64,000 nt of DNA from Micavibrio aeruginosavorus EPB (GTDB taxonomy: Bacteria > Pseudomonadota > Alphaproteobacteria > Micavibrionales > Micavibrionaceae). Shown piece after piece: positions 52,603-61,750 of the stretch. Position 1 is the stretch's first letter; every line of letters starts with the position of its first letter. The notes below the pieces were generated by a model, which worked only from the letters and a program-made list of their open reading frames with translations, did no database searches and was not told where the DNA came from. A program made the position numbers and the translations under genes. The stretch spans positions 1,683,444-1,747,443 of the forward strand of contig NC_020812.1 of assembly GCF_000348745.1 (NCBI RefSeq). The letters are read 5' to 3'.

Positions 52603-53415
52603 ATGGGCAAGAGCGCCGCACAATATTCCCCCGACGGGATCGAACTGCATGGACCGGATGCCTTTGAGGGCATGCGCAAGGCCGGGAAACTGGCCGCCGA
52701 CGTGCTGGACATGATTACCCCCCATTGCGTTCCGGGCGTGACGACCGAGGAACTGGACCGGCTGTGCCATGAATACATCATCGCCCACGGTGCCATCCCT
52801 GCCCCGTTGAATTACAAGGGCTTCCCCAAATCCATCTGCACATCCATCAACCATGTTGTGTGCCATGGTATTCCGGGGCCGAAAAAATTGATGGAAGGCG
52901 ATATCGTCAATATCGACACCACCGTCATTCTGGACGGGTGGTATGGTGACACCAGCCGCATGTACATGATCGGCAAAAAATTGTCGGTGAAGGCCAAGCG
53001 TCTGGTCGATGTGACATACGACGCCATGATGGCCGGGATCGAAGCGGTGAAGCCGGGTGCGACGCTGGGCGATATTGGCTACGCCATCCAGACCGTAGCC
53101 GAAAACGCACGCTTTTCCGTGGTGCAGGATTTCTGCGGTCACGGGCTGGGCCGCGTGTTCCACACCGCGCCATCCGTTTTGCATTATGGCCGCCCGAAAA
53201 CCGGCGCTATTTTGGAACCCGGCATGATTTTCACCATCGAGCCGATGATCAACGCCGGCGGGTGGGAAACATTGGTGATGAATGACGGTTGGACCGCCAT
53301 TACCAAGGACCGGTCATTGTCGGCCCAATTCGAACATTCATTGGCCGTGACCGAAACCGGGTTTGAAATTTTCACCCTGTCATCCAAGGGATACACAAAG
53401 CCCCCCTATGTCTGA
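52603..53415 (+). CDS. map: Type I methionine aminopeptidase
   Basis: Removes N-terminal Met from new proteins. 270 residues. Metal ligands D105 and D116 (NIDTTVILDGWYGDTSRM), H180 (FCGHGLGRVFHTAP), E213 (FTIEPMI) and E244 (AQFEHSLAVT), with substrate H88, are all present. The N-terminus is slightly extended compared with E. coli. radC starts inside its last codons (8-bp overlap), followed by purB; the three genes form a tight operon. Confidence 0.96.
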   Translation: MGKSAAQYSPDGIELHGPDAFEGMRKAGKLAADVLDMITPHCVPGVTTEELDRLCHEYIIAHGAIPAPLNYKGFPKSICTSINHVVCHGIPGPKKLMEGDIVNIDTTVILDGWYGDTSRMYMIGKKLSVKAKRLVDVTYDAMMAGIEAVKPGATLGDIGYAIQTVAENARFSVVQDFCGHGLGRVFHTAPSVLHYGRPKTGAILEPGMIFTIEPMINAGGWETLVMNDGWTAITKDRSLSAQFEHSLAVTETGFEIFTLSSKGYTKPPYV

Positions 53416-54124
53416 GCCCGCAGCCAAAGACGCGCCGGAAAAAGACACGCCCCATTACCACGGGCATCGCGACCGTTTACGCGAACGGTTTGTGAATGGC
53501 GGGGCGGATTCGCTGGCTGATTATGAGTTGATGGAATTGCTGTTGTTCATGGCCATTCCGCGCCGGGACGTTAAACCGCTGGCCAAGGATTTGATCAAGC
53601 AATTTGGCGGCCTGTCCGGCGTATTGAACGCCCCGTTGCATGAATTGCAGGCCGTGGACGGTTTGTCGGAAACATCCGCCATCATGATCAAATCCATCGC
53701 CGCCGCCGGGCATCGCATGTTGAAACAGGACATGATGAACAAGCCGGTTTTAAATTCATGGTCCCGCCTGATGGATTATCTGGCCGCCAGCATGGCGCAT
53801 GAACGGAAAGAGCATTTCCGCATTCTGTTCCTGAACCGGAAAAACGAATTGATCGCGGATGAAATTCAGCAAAGCGGCACGGTGGATCACACCCCCGCCT
53901 ACCCCCGCGAAATCATGAAACGCGCGTTGGAAGTTGGGGCGACGGCCATCATTCTGGTCCACAACCACCCGAGCGGCGATTCCCGCCCATCCGCCGCCGA
54001 CATTGAAATGACCGATACCATCGTGGCCGCCGGAAAACCGTTTAACATTGTTATTCACGACCACATTATCGTCGCCAAAGGCGGCCATACCAGCTTTAAA
54101 AATTTGGGACTGCTTGAATCATGA
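53408..54124 (+). CDS. radC: RadC-family JAMM protein
   Basis: 238 residues: N-terminal UPF0758 helical region (HRDRLRERFVNGGADSLADY, ELMELLLFMAIPRRDVKPLA) and C-terminal JAMM metalloprotease-like domain with HNHPSGDSRPSAADIEMT (H-x-H...D). Despite the name, a direct DNA-repair function is not established. Start MSEPAAKD at 53408 overlaps map by 8 bp; stop overlaps the purB ATG by 4 bp. Confidence 0.94.
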   Translation: MSEPAAKDAPEKDTPHYHGHRDRLRERFVNGGADSLADYELMELLLFMAIPRRDVKPLAKDLIKQFGGLSGVLNAPLHELQAVDGLSETSAIMIKSIAAAGHRMLKQDMMNKPVLNSWSRLMDYLAASMAHERKEHFRILFLNRKNELIADEIQQSGTVDHTPAYPREIMKRALEVGATAIILVHNHPSGDSRPSAADIEMTDTIVAAGKPFNIVIHDHIIVAKGGHTSFKNLGLLES

Positions 54125-55425
54125 TACCACGCTACACCCGCCCCGCCATGGCCGCCATTTGGGACCAGGACAATCGGTTCCGCATCATGATGGAAATTGA
54201 AATTCTGGCCGCGGAAAAGATGGCCAATCTGGGTACCATTCCGGCTGATGTTCCGGCCGCCTTGCGCGAACGGGCAAAGTTCGACGTGGCGCGTATTGCC
54301 GAAATTGAAAAAGAAACCAAACACGACGTTATCGCGTTCCTGACCAACATCGCCGAACATGTTGGTGATGAAGCCCGGTTCATGCACCAGGGCATGACAT
54401 CATCCGATGTTCTGGACACGGCCTTGTCGGTGCAGATGACACAATCGGCGGACCTGCTGATTGCCGGGTTGGATGCCGTGCTGGCGGCCCTGAAAAAACG
54501 CAGCATCGAACACAAAGACACGCTGTGCGTCGGGCGCAGCCACGGCATTCATGCCGAACCGACCACGTTCGGCATTCGTCTGGCCGGGCATTACACCGCC
54601 TTTGCCCGCGCAAAGGACCGATTGATCGCGGCCCGCAATGATGTTGCCACCTGTGCCATTTCCGGCGCGGTCGGCACGTTTGCCACTGTGGATCCGGCGG
54701 TGGAGGAATACGTCGCCGACAAGCTGGGCCTGCGCCCCGAACCGGTATCGACGCAAATCATTCCGCGCGACCGCCATGCCATGTTCCTGGCCACGCTGGG
54801 CGTGATTGCATCATCCATCGAAAATATCGCCACGGAAATTCGCCACCTGCAACGCACCGAAGTGCGCGAGGTTGAGGAATTTTTCTCCACCGGGCAAAAA
54901 GGCTCCTCCGCCATGCCGCACAAACGCAACCCGGTTTTGTCCGAAAACCTGACCGGGCTGGCCCGCGTCGTGCGGGCATCCGTTGTGCCCGCGATGGAAA
55001 ATGTCACGTTGTGGCATGAACGCGACATCTCGCACTCATCTGTCGAACGGATCGTATTGCCCGATGCGTGCATGGCATTGGATTTCGCCCTGCACCGCTT
55101 GGGCGGGCTGGTTGAAAACCTGCTGATCTATCCGGACCGGATGATGGACAATTTGAACCGCTTGGGCGGTCTTGTCTTCTCGCAACGCGTGTTGCTGGCG
55201 ATGACACAAAAAGGGATCAGCCGCGAAGATTCCTACCGTGATGTACAATCCTGCGCCATGAAGGTCTGGGCCAGCAACGGCACGCTGACCTTGCGCGCCG
55301 CCCTGGAAGAAACGCCAGACGTAGCCCTGCATTTCACCGCCGAGGAACTGGACGCCTTGTTCGACTTCGCGCCCTATATCGCGCGGCGGGATGCCATCTT
55401 CGCCCGCGTTTTCCCAAAGGCCTGA
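54121..55425 (+). CDS. purB: Adenylosuccinate lyase
   Basis: Catalyses two steps of purine synthesis (SAICAR to AICAR; adenylosuccinate to AMP). 434 residues, the short bacterial type. Start IPRYTRPAMAAIWDQDNRF, THDVIAFL-type KHDVIAFLTN, MTSSDVLDTALSVQ and the fumarase-superfamily signature GSSAMPHKRNP are all present. Last gene of map-radC-purB; ATGA overlap with radC. Confidence 0.97.
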   Translation: MIPRYTRPAMAAIWDQDNRFRIMMEIEILAAEKMANLGTIPADVPAALRERAKFDVARIAEIEKETKHDVIAFLTNIAEHVGDEARFMHQGMTSSDVLDTALSVQMTQSADLLIAGLDAVLAALKKRSIEHKDTLCVGRSHGIHAEPTTFGIRLAGHYTAFARAKDRLIAARNDVATCAISGAVGTFATVDPAVEEYVADKLGLRPEPVSTQIIPRDRHAMFLATLGVIASSIENIATEIRHLQRTEVREVEEFFSTGQKGSSAMPHKRNPVLSENLTGLARVVRASVVPAMENVTLWHERDISHSSVERIVLPDACMALDFALHRLGGLVENLLIYPDRMMDNLNRLGGLVFSQRVLLAMTQKGISREDSYRDVQSCAMKVWASNGTLTLRAALEETPDVALHFTAEELDALFDFAPYIARRDAIFARVFPKA

Positions 55426-55476
55426 GACGACCTAATTCATTAACATTATGAAAAACAACACCTTTTCAGGGTCTTG

Positions 55477-55505
55477 TTGAGAATGTTTTGCATTTAGCCT
55501 ATGAT
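55477..55505 (+). promoter_or_regulatory. Promoter with Fur-type box upstream of the Bfd-like gene
   Basis: TTGAGA (55477-55482), exactly 17 bp, TATGAT (55500-55505). Inside the spacer lies AATG-N5-CATT (55482-55494), the same half-site arrangement as the Fur consensus core AATGATAATCATT. Fur-Fe occupancy would block the promoter, giving induction under iron limitation. Confidence 0.65.
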
Positions 55506-55559
55506 CACCATCAGATTCGGACTAAACCGAACAGCTTTATTCAGGGATGGGTTTCAATC

Positions 55560-55889
55560 ATGTGGGTTTGCCTGTGCAATTCATTTAATGACAAGGCCGT
55601 CAAAGACGCCATTCAATCCTATGCGCCGGATCGCATGATTGAACGTAAAGATATCAAAGCGTTGTACGAGATTTGTTCCAACGGCGAAAAGCCGAATTGC
55701 GGCAAATGTCTGCGCACCCAGTTTATGGACATCGTCAACGACCACAACAAGGCCATTGCGCAAAAACTGGGCGTTGGCGTTCAGATTATAACCCCCGCCG
55801 CCAATGACAGCACCGCGCCAAAACCCGGTGCAGGCGGATGCGGCAACTGCCAGTGCAATAAGGGCGGCCCCCGCTGCATTCCGGGCTAG
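55560..55889 (+). CDS. bfd: Bfd-like [2Fe-2S] ferredoxin with Cys-rich C-terminal tail
   Basis: Bacterioferritin-associated ferredoxin family; in Pseudomonas and E. coli Bfd helps release iron from bacterioferritin. 109 residues from the ATG at 55560 (AGGGATGGG). Cluster ligands C4-x-C6 (MWVCLCN) and C47-x2-C50 (NCGKCL) match the BFD C-x-C...C-x2-C fold; spacing between the pairs is about 9 residues longer than in E. coli. A tail of about 40 residues absent from typical Bfd ends with C94-x2-C97-x-C99 and C106 (GGCGNCQCNKGGPRC). No bacterioferritin gene is adjacent. A Fur-type box overlaps its promoter. Confidence 0.88.
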   Translation: MWVCLCNSFNDKAVKDAIQSYAPDRMIERKDIKALYEICSNGEKPNCGKCLRTQFMDIVNDHNKAIAQKLGVGVQIITPAANDSTAPKPGAGGCGNCQCNKGGPRCIPG

Positions 55890-56038
55890 TATCTAAGCAA
55901 AGCCTAATAAATACGGCGCTTTATTTTCCTGTGGTTTATTTTGCTCCTGCGCAATCCGGTCTTGATCCGGCATACGCGCCTGTGGCATTTCTGACCCCCT
56001 TGCACATTTCATCCTTTGTATGGAGAGGACTGAAGAGA

Positions 56039-56620
56039 ATGTTGAAACGTTTCACCCAGCTGATCGGGAGTATCGCGATTATGACCGTAGCATCCACCGC
56101 CGGCGCCATGGCGCAGGACGCAGAAAACACGCTGTATCTCGACCTGAAAGATGGCCGCGTGACCATTAAAATGTTCCCCACTGACGCGCCGAAACATGTT
56201 GAGCGCATCAAGAAACTGACCCGCGAAGGGTTTTATGACGGGATCGTCTTCCACCGCGTGATCGACGGTTTCATGGCCCAGACGGGCGACCCGACCGGTA
56301 CCGGCACGGGTGGTTCGGATGAACCGGATCTGCCGGCCGAATTCAACAGCCGCAGCTTCAACCGTGGTGCGATCGGCATGGCCCGCACCAACGACCCGAA
56401 CAGCGCAAACTCCCAATTCTTCATCTGCTTTGATGATTGCACGTTCCTGAACGGTCAATACACCGTTTGGGGCCAGGTCACCAGCGGCATGGAATTCGTG
56501 GACAAAATTAAACGCGGCGAACCGCCGTCAAACCCGGACAAAATTGTAAAGATGCAGGTCGCGGCGGATGTGGACGCCTCTGCCGATAAACCTGCTGCCT
56601 CTGGTACCGCGGCTGAATAA
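56039..56620 (+). CDS. Periplasmic cyclophilin-type peptidyl-prolyl isomerase
   Basis: 193 residues. Start at 56039 (GGAGAGG upstream) gives a signal peptide (QLIGSIAIMTVASTAGAMAQ). Cyclophilin core: FYDGIVFHRVIDGFMAQTGD, GTGGSDEPDLPAEF, GAIGMARTNDPNSANSQFFI, LNGQYTVWGQV, with the catalytic Arg in FHRVI and the QxG and W-type binding residues conserved. The C-terminus is Ala/Asp-rich. It assists folding in the periplasm. A terminator follows. Confidence 0.94.
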   Translation: MLKRFTQLIGSIAIMTVASTAGAMAQDAENTLYLDLKDGRVTIKMFPTDAPKHVERIKKLTREGFYDGIVFHRVIDGFMAQTGDPTGTGTGGSDEPDLPAEFNSRSFNRGAIGMARTNDPNSANSQFFICFDDCTFLNGQYTVWGQVTSGMEFVDKIKRGEPPSNPDKIVKMQVAADVDASADKPAASGTAAE

Positions 56621-56697
56621 GCCACGGACGACCAGGCTGCCGAACAATGTCTCGCCGGCAGTGAACACGGATAAGTGTTAAGGCTCTCCTGCGTACC

Positions 56698-56729
56698 AGA
56701 CCCCGCCCTTTCCCGGCGGGGTCTTTTTT
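56698..56729 (+). terminator. Intrinsic terminator of the cyclophilin gene
   Basis: Perfect 10-bp stem AGACCCCGCC / GGCGGGGTCT followed by a 6-T run. Confidence 0.93.
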
Positions 56730-56793
56730 ATTATCATGCCTCGACAATAACCCTTCAGCCGAGCCCCGAATCGGGTTCAGAAAGTATCCAACC

Positions 56794-58398
56794 ATGGCGG
56801 CACAAAATAACTGGTGGCGCGGTGCGGTGATTTATCAAATTTACCCACGTTCTTATAAAGACAGCAACGGCGATGGGATTGGCGATCTGCCCGGCATTAT
56901 TGAGAAGCTGGATTACGTTGCGTCACTGGGCGTTGATGCCATCTGGCTATCCCCCTTCTTTAAATCCCCGATGAAGGATTACGGATACGACGTATCCGAT
57001 TACTGCGATGTTGATCCGATGTTCGGTACGCTGGATGATTGCGACCGATTGATCAAACGTGCCCACGAACTGGGCATAAAAATTATTCTGGACCTGGTGG
57101 CCAGTCACACATCCAACCAGCACCCCTGGTTTTTGGAAAGCCGCGAAGATCGCACCAATGACAAATCCGACTGGTATGTCTGGGCCGACCCGAAGCCGGA
57201 TGGGTCGCCACCAAACAATTGGCAAGCGTTCTTCGGTGGCCCGTCATGGTCGTACAATGTGCGCCGCGGCCAATATTACATGCACAATTTCCTGCACGAA
57301 CAACCGGATTTAAATATGCACAATCCGGCCGTTCAGGACGCGATTTTGGCGCAGTTTAAATTCTGGCTGGATAGCGGCGTGGATGGGTTCCGTCTGGATG
57401 TCGCCAATTGTTATATGCATGATCCGGAATTGCGCGATAACCCGCCCGTTGCCGACCCAAAACCGCAATTCTTCAACGTCGATTTCCCGACACCGTTTAC
57501 GATGCAGGATCATATTTATGATTTTTCGCGCCCGGAAAACATCGCCTTTGTTAAACGCATCCGCGCTTTGCTCGACCAATACGACAACCGCATGAGCGTC
57601 GCCGAAATTGCGTTCAACAAAGATGGTTTGGGTGCCGGGGCCGATTACACGCGCGGCAATGACCGTTTCCATACAGCGTATAATTTCTCGCTGATCAGTG
57701 GCGATCGCGCCAGCGCATCCTATATCCGCAACGCACTCGAGGCGTATGAAGCCAGCGATGGCGGATGGCCATCATGGGCGTTTTCAAATCACGACGTGGT
57801 GCGTGTTGCCACACGTTGGGGAAATGAAAAAAATTCTGGCAATCCGGCCTTCATCAAAATGCTGATCGCCCTGCTCACCAGCTTGCGCGGCACTGTATTT
57901 TTGTATCAAGGCGAAGAATTGGGCTTGCCGGAAGCGACGGTGCCTTTTGAAAAATTGAAAGATCCGTGGGGTATTTATTTGTACCCGAAATGGCAGGGCC
58001 GCGACGGGTGCCGCACCCCCATCCCCTGGACGGATGACGCACAGGCCGGGTTTACCGCGGCGGCCGACACATGGTTACCCATCGCCGATGAACAAAAACC
58101 GTTAAACGTCGCGGCGCAGGAGAAAGACCCGGCATCCCCCCTGCACTTCACGCGCACATTCCTGCGCTGGCGGAAAAATCATCCGGCGCTGGTGACCGGA
58201 ACAATTGCGTTTCACGATACCCATCGTGATGATGTTCTGGCCTTTACGCGGACGGATGGTGACCGCAGCGTCCTCTGCCTGTTCAACATGGGTGGGGACA
58301 CCGTTGACCTGAAGATCAGCGGACAGGACATCACATTGCGCGCATTTGAAGCTCAGTTTTCCGTCGACGGATCGGTCGCATTTTCATCCAAGCCCTGA
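56794..58398 (+). CDS. GH13 alpha-glucosidase
   Basis: Hydrolyses alpha-glucosidic bonds (maltose, sucrose or isomaltose type). 534 residues, cytoplasmic (no signal peptide). GH13 conserved regions: IYQIYPRSYKDSNGDGIGDL, DLVASHTS, GFRLDVAN with nucleophile D202, SVAEI with acid/base E271 and FSNHDVVR with D334. The YPRSF/YKDSNGDGIGDL signature places it with alpha-1,4- or alpha-1,6-glucosidases (GH13 subfamily 17/23/31 type). No sugar transporter or regulator adjoins. Its last 46 bp overlap the convergent gene. Confidence 0.94.
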   Translation: MAAQNNWWRGAVIYQIYPRSYKDSNGDGIGDLPGIIEKLDYVASLGVDAIWLSPFFKSPMKDYGYDVSDYCDVDPMFGTLDDCDRLIKRAHELGIKIILDLVASHTSNQHPWFLESREDRTNDKSDWYVWADPKPDGSPPNNWQAFFGGPSWSYNVRRGQYYMHNFLHEQPDLNMHNPAVQDAILAQFKFWLDSGVDGFRLDVANCYMHDPELRDNPPVADPKPQFFNVDFPTPFTMQDHIYDFSRPENIAFVKRIRALLDQYDNRMSVAEIAFNKDGLGAGADYTRGNDRFHTAYNFSLISGDRASASYIRNALEAYEASDGGWPSWAFSNHDVVRVATRWGNEKNSGNPAFIKMLIALLTSLRGTVFLYQGEELGLPEATVPFEKLKDPWGIYLYPKWQGRDGCRTPIPWTDDAQAGFTAAADTWLPIADEQKPLNVAAQEKDPASPLHFTRTFLRWRKNHPALVTGTIAFHDTHRDDVLAFTRTDGDRSVLCLFNMGGDTVDLKISGQDITLRAFEAQFSVDGSVAFSSKP

Positions 58399-59138
58399 GG
58401 CGCGTAATAACGCTGATCCTCCTGCGGGCTTGATGGTTGTTGCGGCTCCTCGGTTTGAGCCTGTGCAACAGGGGCTTGTTGCGGTTGCGCTTGCGGTGCG
58501 GCGGGCATGGCGGAGCGTTCTTCCGCCGTCAACGCCATGGATTTGACCATCGGGATAAAGCCGCGAATGATCTTTTCCATCTTGTCGACATTGTTCAGCG
58601 GGTCGGCTGTTTCGATCCGCAACACGCATTCCCGCTGATCAAAAATATAAAGGGCCGCCAGCACTTTCATACGGAAGATTTTTTTCAAAATATCACAGCG
58701 CAAGGGCGTTAAAAAACGCTGCATCAGATCAACATTATCGCTGCGCACACGCCACCCGGCATCCCACTCGGCAATCCCCTCGGGCACGACCACATCATCC
58801 AGACGCAACGCACCGATCATGTCCGCCATGGACGCGGTGCAAATTGCGCCGGACATGGGCATGGCACTGGACATCACCAATTCAATCGCGGTCACAAAAC
58901 GCTCACCACGGGCATCGTTCGACGCGCGCCGTTCGGTAAACATGTTGAGACGCAAACCATCCACCGTCCCCGTCACATCGGGCGAGGCCAGCAGGCGTCC
59001 GCCGTTGCTATATTGCAACCCCAGTTTTGTGGCAAAAGCCTTCCACGCCCGTTTCTGCCCCATCAAAATCCGTGTGGACCAGAAAAACGCGCCCAAAACA
59101 AAGGCAGACAGCAAAAGCCAGAGCATAAACCAGATCAT
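58353..59138 (-). CDS. Uncharacterised membrane-anchored protein
   Basis: 261 residues: N-terminal transmembrane anchor (LWLLLSAFVLGAFFWSTRIL), a folded middle domain with charged residues and two Cys (AICTASM; LRCDILKKIF), and a C-terminal Gln/Pro/Ala-rich disordered tail (APQAQPQQAPVAQAQTEEPQ). No family recognised. It overlaps the 3-prime end of the alpha-glucosidase by 46 bp in convergent orientation. Confidence 0.7.
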   Translation of the reverse strand: MIWFMLWLLLSAFVLGAFFWSTRILMGQKRAWKAFATKLGLQYSNGGRLLASPDVTGTVDGLRLNMFTERRASNDARGERFVTAIELVMSSAMPMSGAICTASMADMIGALRLDDVVVPEGIAEWDAGWRVRSDNVDLMQRFLTPLRCDILKKIFRMKVLAALYIFDQRECVLRIETADPLNNVDKMEKIIRGFIPMVKSMALTAEERSAMPAAPQAQPQQAPVAQAQTEEPQQPSSPQEDQRYYAPQGLDENATDPSTEN

Positions 59139-59215
59139 TCGGGGGCAACCTTCATTCGGCTTGGAAACATTATGGCCAGTTTACCGCGTCCCCCTGACGG
59201 GGCCAAGCCCTCAAT

Positions 59216-59245
59216 GAAAAAGCTCCGGTTTCCCGGAGCTTTTTC
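59216..59245. terminator. Bidirectional terminator
   Basis: Perfect 13-bp stem GAAAAAGCTCCGG / CCGGAGCTTTTTC with a 4-base loop. Serves the leftward dehydrogenase gene that ends at 59269. Confidence 0.92.
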
Positions 59246-59268
59246 GACAATTCGTAAAATCGGGCGGT

Positions 59269-60459
59269 TTAGGCCGCCGCGGCCATCACCTCAACCTTGC
59301 CGGCCTTGCCAACCGAGAAACGCTCGCGGGCGATTTCGTCGGCCACTTGTGCCGTGGTTTTGCCCTCGGTTTCGGCGCGGGCAAAGATTTCCAGCAGGGT
59401 TTTATAGATATTGCCAACCCGCATCATGGTTTTGTCATGGGTCGGGAATGTAGCGGCGTTCGGGACGTCGCTCCAGACATGTTGCATGCCCACGGCAATC
59501 ACGCCGCCGGCATTCGCCACATAATCCGGGGCGTACAGGATACCCTTGCCCGTCAGCAATTTGGAGTCGCGATCAATCACGGCCAATTGGTTGTTGGCGC
59601 AACCAGCCACAATTTTCACGCCAGCGGACACCAGCACATCGATGCTGTCCGGGGTGATGTCACCACCCAGCGCGCACGGGGCATAGATGTCAGCCTTGTG
59701 CGCCATGATGTCCACGCCCTTGTCCAGAACGGCGAAGCCGTCTTCTTTCGCCTGGGCAATACGGCCATCGTCGATTTCGGATACGGTTACAACCGCACCG
59801 GCATCGGCCAGATATTTACACAGCGTGCGGGCCACGTTGCCATAGCCCTTCACCGACACGGTCAGGCCGGTCAGATCATCGCGGCCCATTTTGTGTTTCA
59901 CGGCGGCGCGGACGCTTTGGAACGTGCCATAGGCCGTGTACGGGGACGGATCGGCATGCGGGTAATCGGCCGGGTTCAACCCGTCCGGCATGGCGTGTCC
60001 GCCGGCAATTTCAATCGGCAGACCCGCAACGTGACGGGTCACACCGCGTGCGATCAGCATGTGATCAACGCTCATGCCCACATCTTCGGCGGTGACGTAT
60101 TGGCCGTAAATGGCGTTCACGGCTTTGGCAACCGCCTGCATCATTTCTGCGGTCGGATGGCGTGTACCGGGGGTGCCGATAATCACGCTTTTACCACCGC
60201 CCAGCGGCAGATCGGCCACAGCGTTCTTATAGGTCATGCCGCGGGACAGGCGCAGCACATCGGTGATCGCTTCGTCGTCATTGCGGTAGCGGGACCAGTA
60301 ACGGCAACCGCCCAGCGCTTGACCGCGCGATGTATTGTGAACGGCGATAAACGCCTTGAACCCGATATCGGTATCCTCGGCCATGATCACGGTTTCGTGG
60401 CCGTCAAAGGCCGGGTGATCTTTCAGCGTGTCGGTCATCGTATTGATGGTCAGAGTCAT
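59269..60459 (-). CDS. Leucine-dehydrogenase-type amino acid dehydrogenase
   Basis: NAD-dependent oxidative deaminase of the Glu/Leu/Phe/Val dehydrogenase family; size and motifs match leucine dehydrogenase. 396 residues from the ATG at 60459 (AAGGAG 7 nt upstream). Substrate/catalytic lysines K78 (MTYKNAVADL) and K90 (PLGGGKSVIIG); Rossmann motif GYGNVARTLCKYL. Reversible with 2-oxo acids such as 2-oxoisocaproate. It lies on the same strand as the nicotianamine-synthase-like gene, 323 bp downstream, probably with its own promoter. Natural substrate is unverified. Confidence 0.92.
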   Translation of the reverse strand: MTLTINTMTDTLKDHPAFDGHETVIMAEDTDIGFKAFIAVHNTSRGQALGGCRYWSRYRNDDEAITDVLRLSRGMTYKNAVADLPLGGGKSVIIGTPGTRHPTAEMMQAVAKAVNAIYGQYVTAEDVGMSVDHMLIARGVTRHVAGLPIEIAGGHAMPDGLNPADYPHADPSPYTAYGTFQSVRAAVKHKMGRDDLTGLTVSVKGYGNVARTLCKYLADAGAVVTVSEIDDGRIAQAKEDGFAVLDKGVDIMAHKADIYAPCALGGDITPDSIDVLVSAGVKIVAGCANNQLAVIDRDSKLLTGKGILYAPDYVANAGGVIAVGMQHVWSDVPNAATFPTHDKTMMRVGNIYKTLLEIFARAETEGKTTAQVADEIARERFSVGKAGKVEVMAAAA

Positions 60460-60782
60460 CAATATCTCCTTTTAGATGTGAGAAATCCTTACTAAGCGCG
60501 CCCAGATCACCACAACCCCACAATCCCGTCACGATTATTCTGTTTTGCGGCGCGATAGCGTTGCACGGACAGGCGACGGGCTTTTCTTACGAAAAAACAC
60601 CTGTTTCAGACGATTTTTGCACCCGCCGCGCAATGATATGTACCAAAAAAGACCCGCCACGAAATTATCTTACCCCGCGATGCGGTATATGCAACGCAAC
60701 AACCCGCATCCCGATGCACCCAGCGGGGCCCGGTTTCACATCCATAATATAGTGGTTTTTGAACGCGCGATTCGTGCGCCGA
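60460..60782. other. 323-bp gap between dehydrogenase and nicotianamine-synthase-like gene
   Basis: No convincing gene on either strand. It must contain the promoter of the leftward dehydrogenase gene, but no clear -35/-10 pair was identified. A weak hairpin (CGCGCG-ATT-CGTGCG, about 60761-60775) lies just beyond the end of the synthase-like gene without a T-run. Confidence 0.5.
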
Positions 60783-61625
60783 TCACACGGGGCGCGGTTG
60801 GAAAAACAATGTCGTGTTGATGATCGTATCGGTGATGCGGCTTTTCCCGGCGTAATCATATCCGGCCCGGTCCAGCGCACGTTCATCGGCCTGTTCATAC
60901 AACAAGGTGCGCACACCCTCTGCCGAACGCACGGCCAGACCAACGCCCGGTGCCGTATCACGCACGCGGGCCAGAACGTTATCCTTCGCGCTGACCAATG
61001 CCGCAACCATCACCAAACCAGCACCGCTGTAATCAAAATCCTCGCCGGAGGACTGCACAATTTCAATCGCATCTTGCAGGCCCAGCGCGGCGATCATCTT
61101 GCGTGAAAGCGCGACAGCATCCGCATCGGAATCGATACAGATCATTTTCAAACCGGTTTGTTTGTGCATATCAATCGCGCTGAACGGCAACGGTCCCGCG
61201 CCGACGAAAACAACCGGGCGATCATGCGGCAGAACATTGGCCGCACGCGCGGCGTCAATTTCTTCGGCAACCAGTTCAACGTAATTGTCGCGATAGATAA
61301 AATGATCCAGATCCGTGTCGGTCAGAACATCCTGCGCGGCGAAATCCAGCGCGAAGAATTTTTCCATCTCATATTCCGCCTGCGCCAGTTTCGGCAGAAG
61401 TGTATCGCGTTTCGCCATCACTTCCGGCATGGCCAGCAGGTCACAAATATCGTGGCAATGACAATCCAGAACCGCCGCGACAAAAGCCGACAGGCAGGAA
61501 TTGATTTTCGGGTTGCGGGGGGACAGGTCTTGTTCGTTCAACAACACATCATGCGCCGCACGGAAATGCGACAGCAACAGATCGTGATGCGAAACCGGAA
61601 GAGAAAGCGCCGTATTCTGTGCCAT
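60783..61625 (-). CDS. Nicotianamine-synthase-like enzyme
   Basis: SAM-dependent aminobutyrate transferase family. Plant and archaeal members make nicotianamine or thermonicotianamine; bacterial CntL-type members make opine metallophores. 280 residues, CntL-like in size. Visible: conserved acidic/helix region EYEMEKFF (E84, E88), Y111/Y115 in FIYRDNYVEL, SAM motif VFVGAGPLPFSAI (140-151), acidic CIDSDADAVALSRKMI, VMVAALVSAK and GVRTLLYE. A CHCH-x2-C cluster (C55-C61) is extra and suggests metal binding. A Fur-type palindrome lies 58-70 bp upstream. No opine dehydrogenase or CntK-type racemase is nearby, so the product cannot be predicted. Confidence 0.87.
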   Translation of the reverse strand: MAQNTALSLPVSHHDLLLSHFRAAHDVLLNEQDLSPRNPKINSCLSAFVAAVLDCHCHDICDLLAMPEVMAKRDTLLPKLAQAEYEMEKFFALDFAAQDVLTDTDLDHFIYRDNYVELVAEEIDAARAANVLPHDRPVVFVGAGPLPFSAIDMHKQTGLKMICIDSDADAVALSRKMIAALGLQDAIEIVQSSGEDFDYSGAGLVMVAALVSAKDNVLARVRDTAPGVGLAVRSAEGVRTLLYEQADERALDRAGYDYAGKSRITDTIINTTLFFQPRPV

Positions 61626-61679
61626 GGTTGGCCCGTACCTTCAAAGAAACACCCACCGCCTTCCCACACCCCAGGAAAT

Positions 61680-61698
61680 GCGAATGATTTTCATTTAC
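61680..61698 (-). promoter_or_regulatory. Fur-type box upstream of the nicotianamine-synthase-like gene
   Basis: On the minus strand GTAAATGAAAATCATTCGC matches 14 of 19 positions of the Fur consensus GATAATGATAATCATTATC. Its core is the perfect palindrome AATGA-AAA-TCATT (61683-61695). It lies 55 bp before the ATG, between the Cys-tail gene and the synthase gene. A companion promoter is unclear (best TTGCAG-N16-GAAAAT). Zur or another Fur-family regulator could also bind such a site. Confidence 0.65.
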
Positions 61699-61750
61699 AG
61701 GATTGGGCCTGCAAATGCAAACAGATAAAATTGTTTTCTAAATCAGCGTA

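Noticed and set aside
59269-60459. Opine dehydrogenase partner for the nicotianamine-synthase-like gene
   Set aside because: The protein has the two lysines and Rossmann motif of leucine dehydrogenases, not the opine dehydrogenase fold, and is separated by a 323-bp gap.
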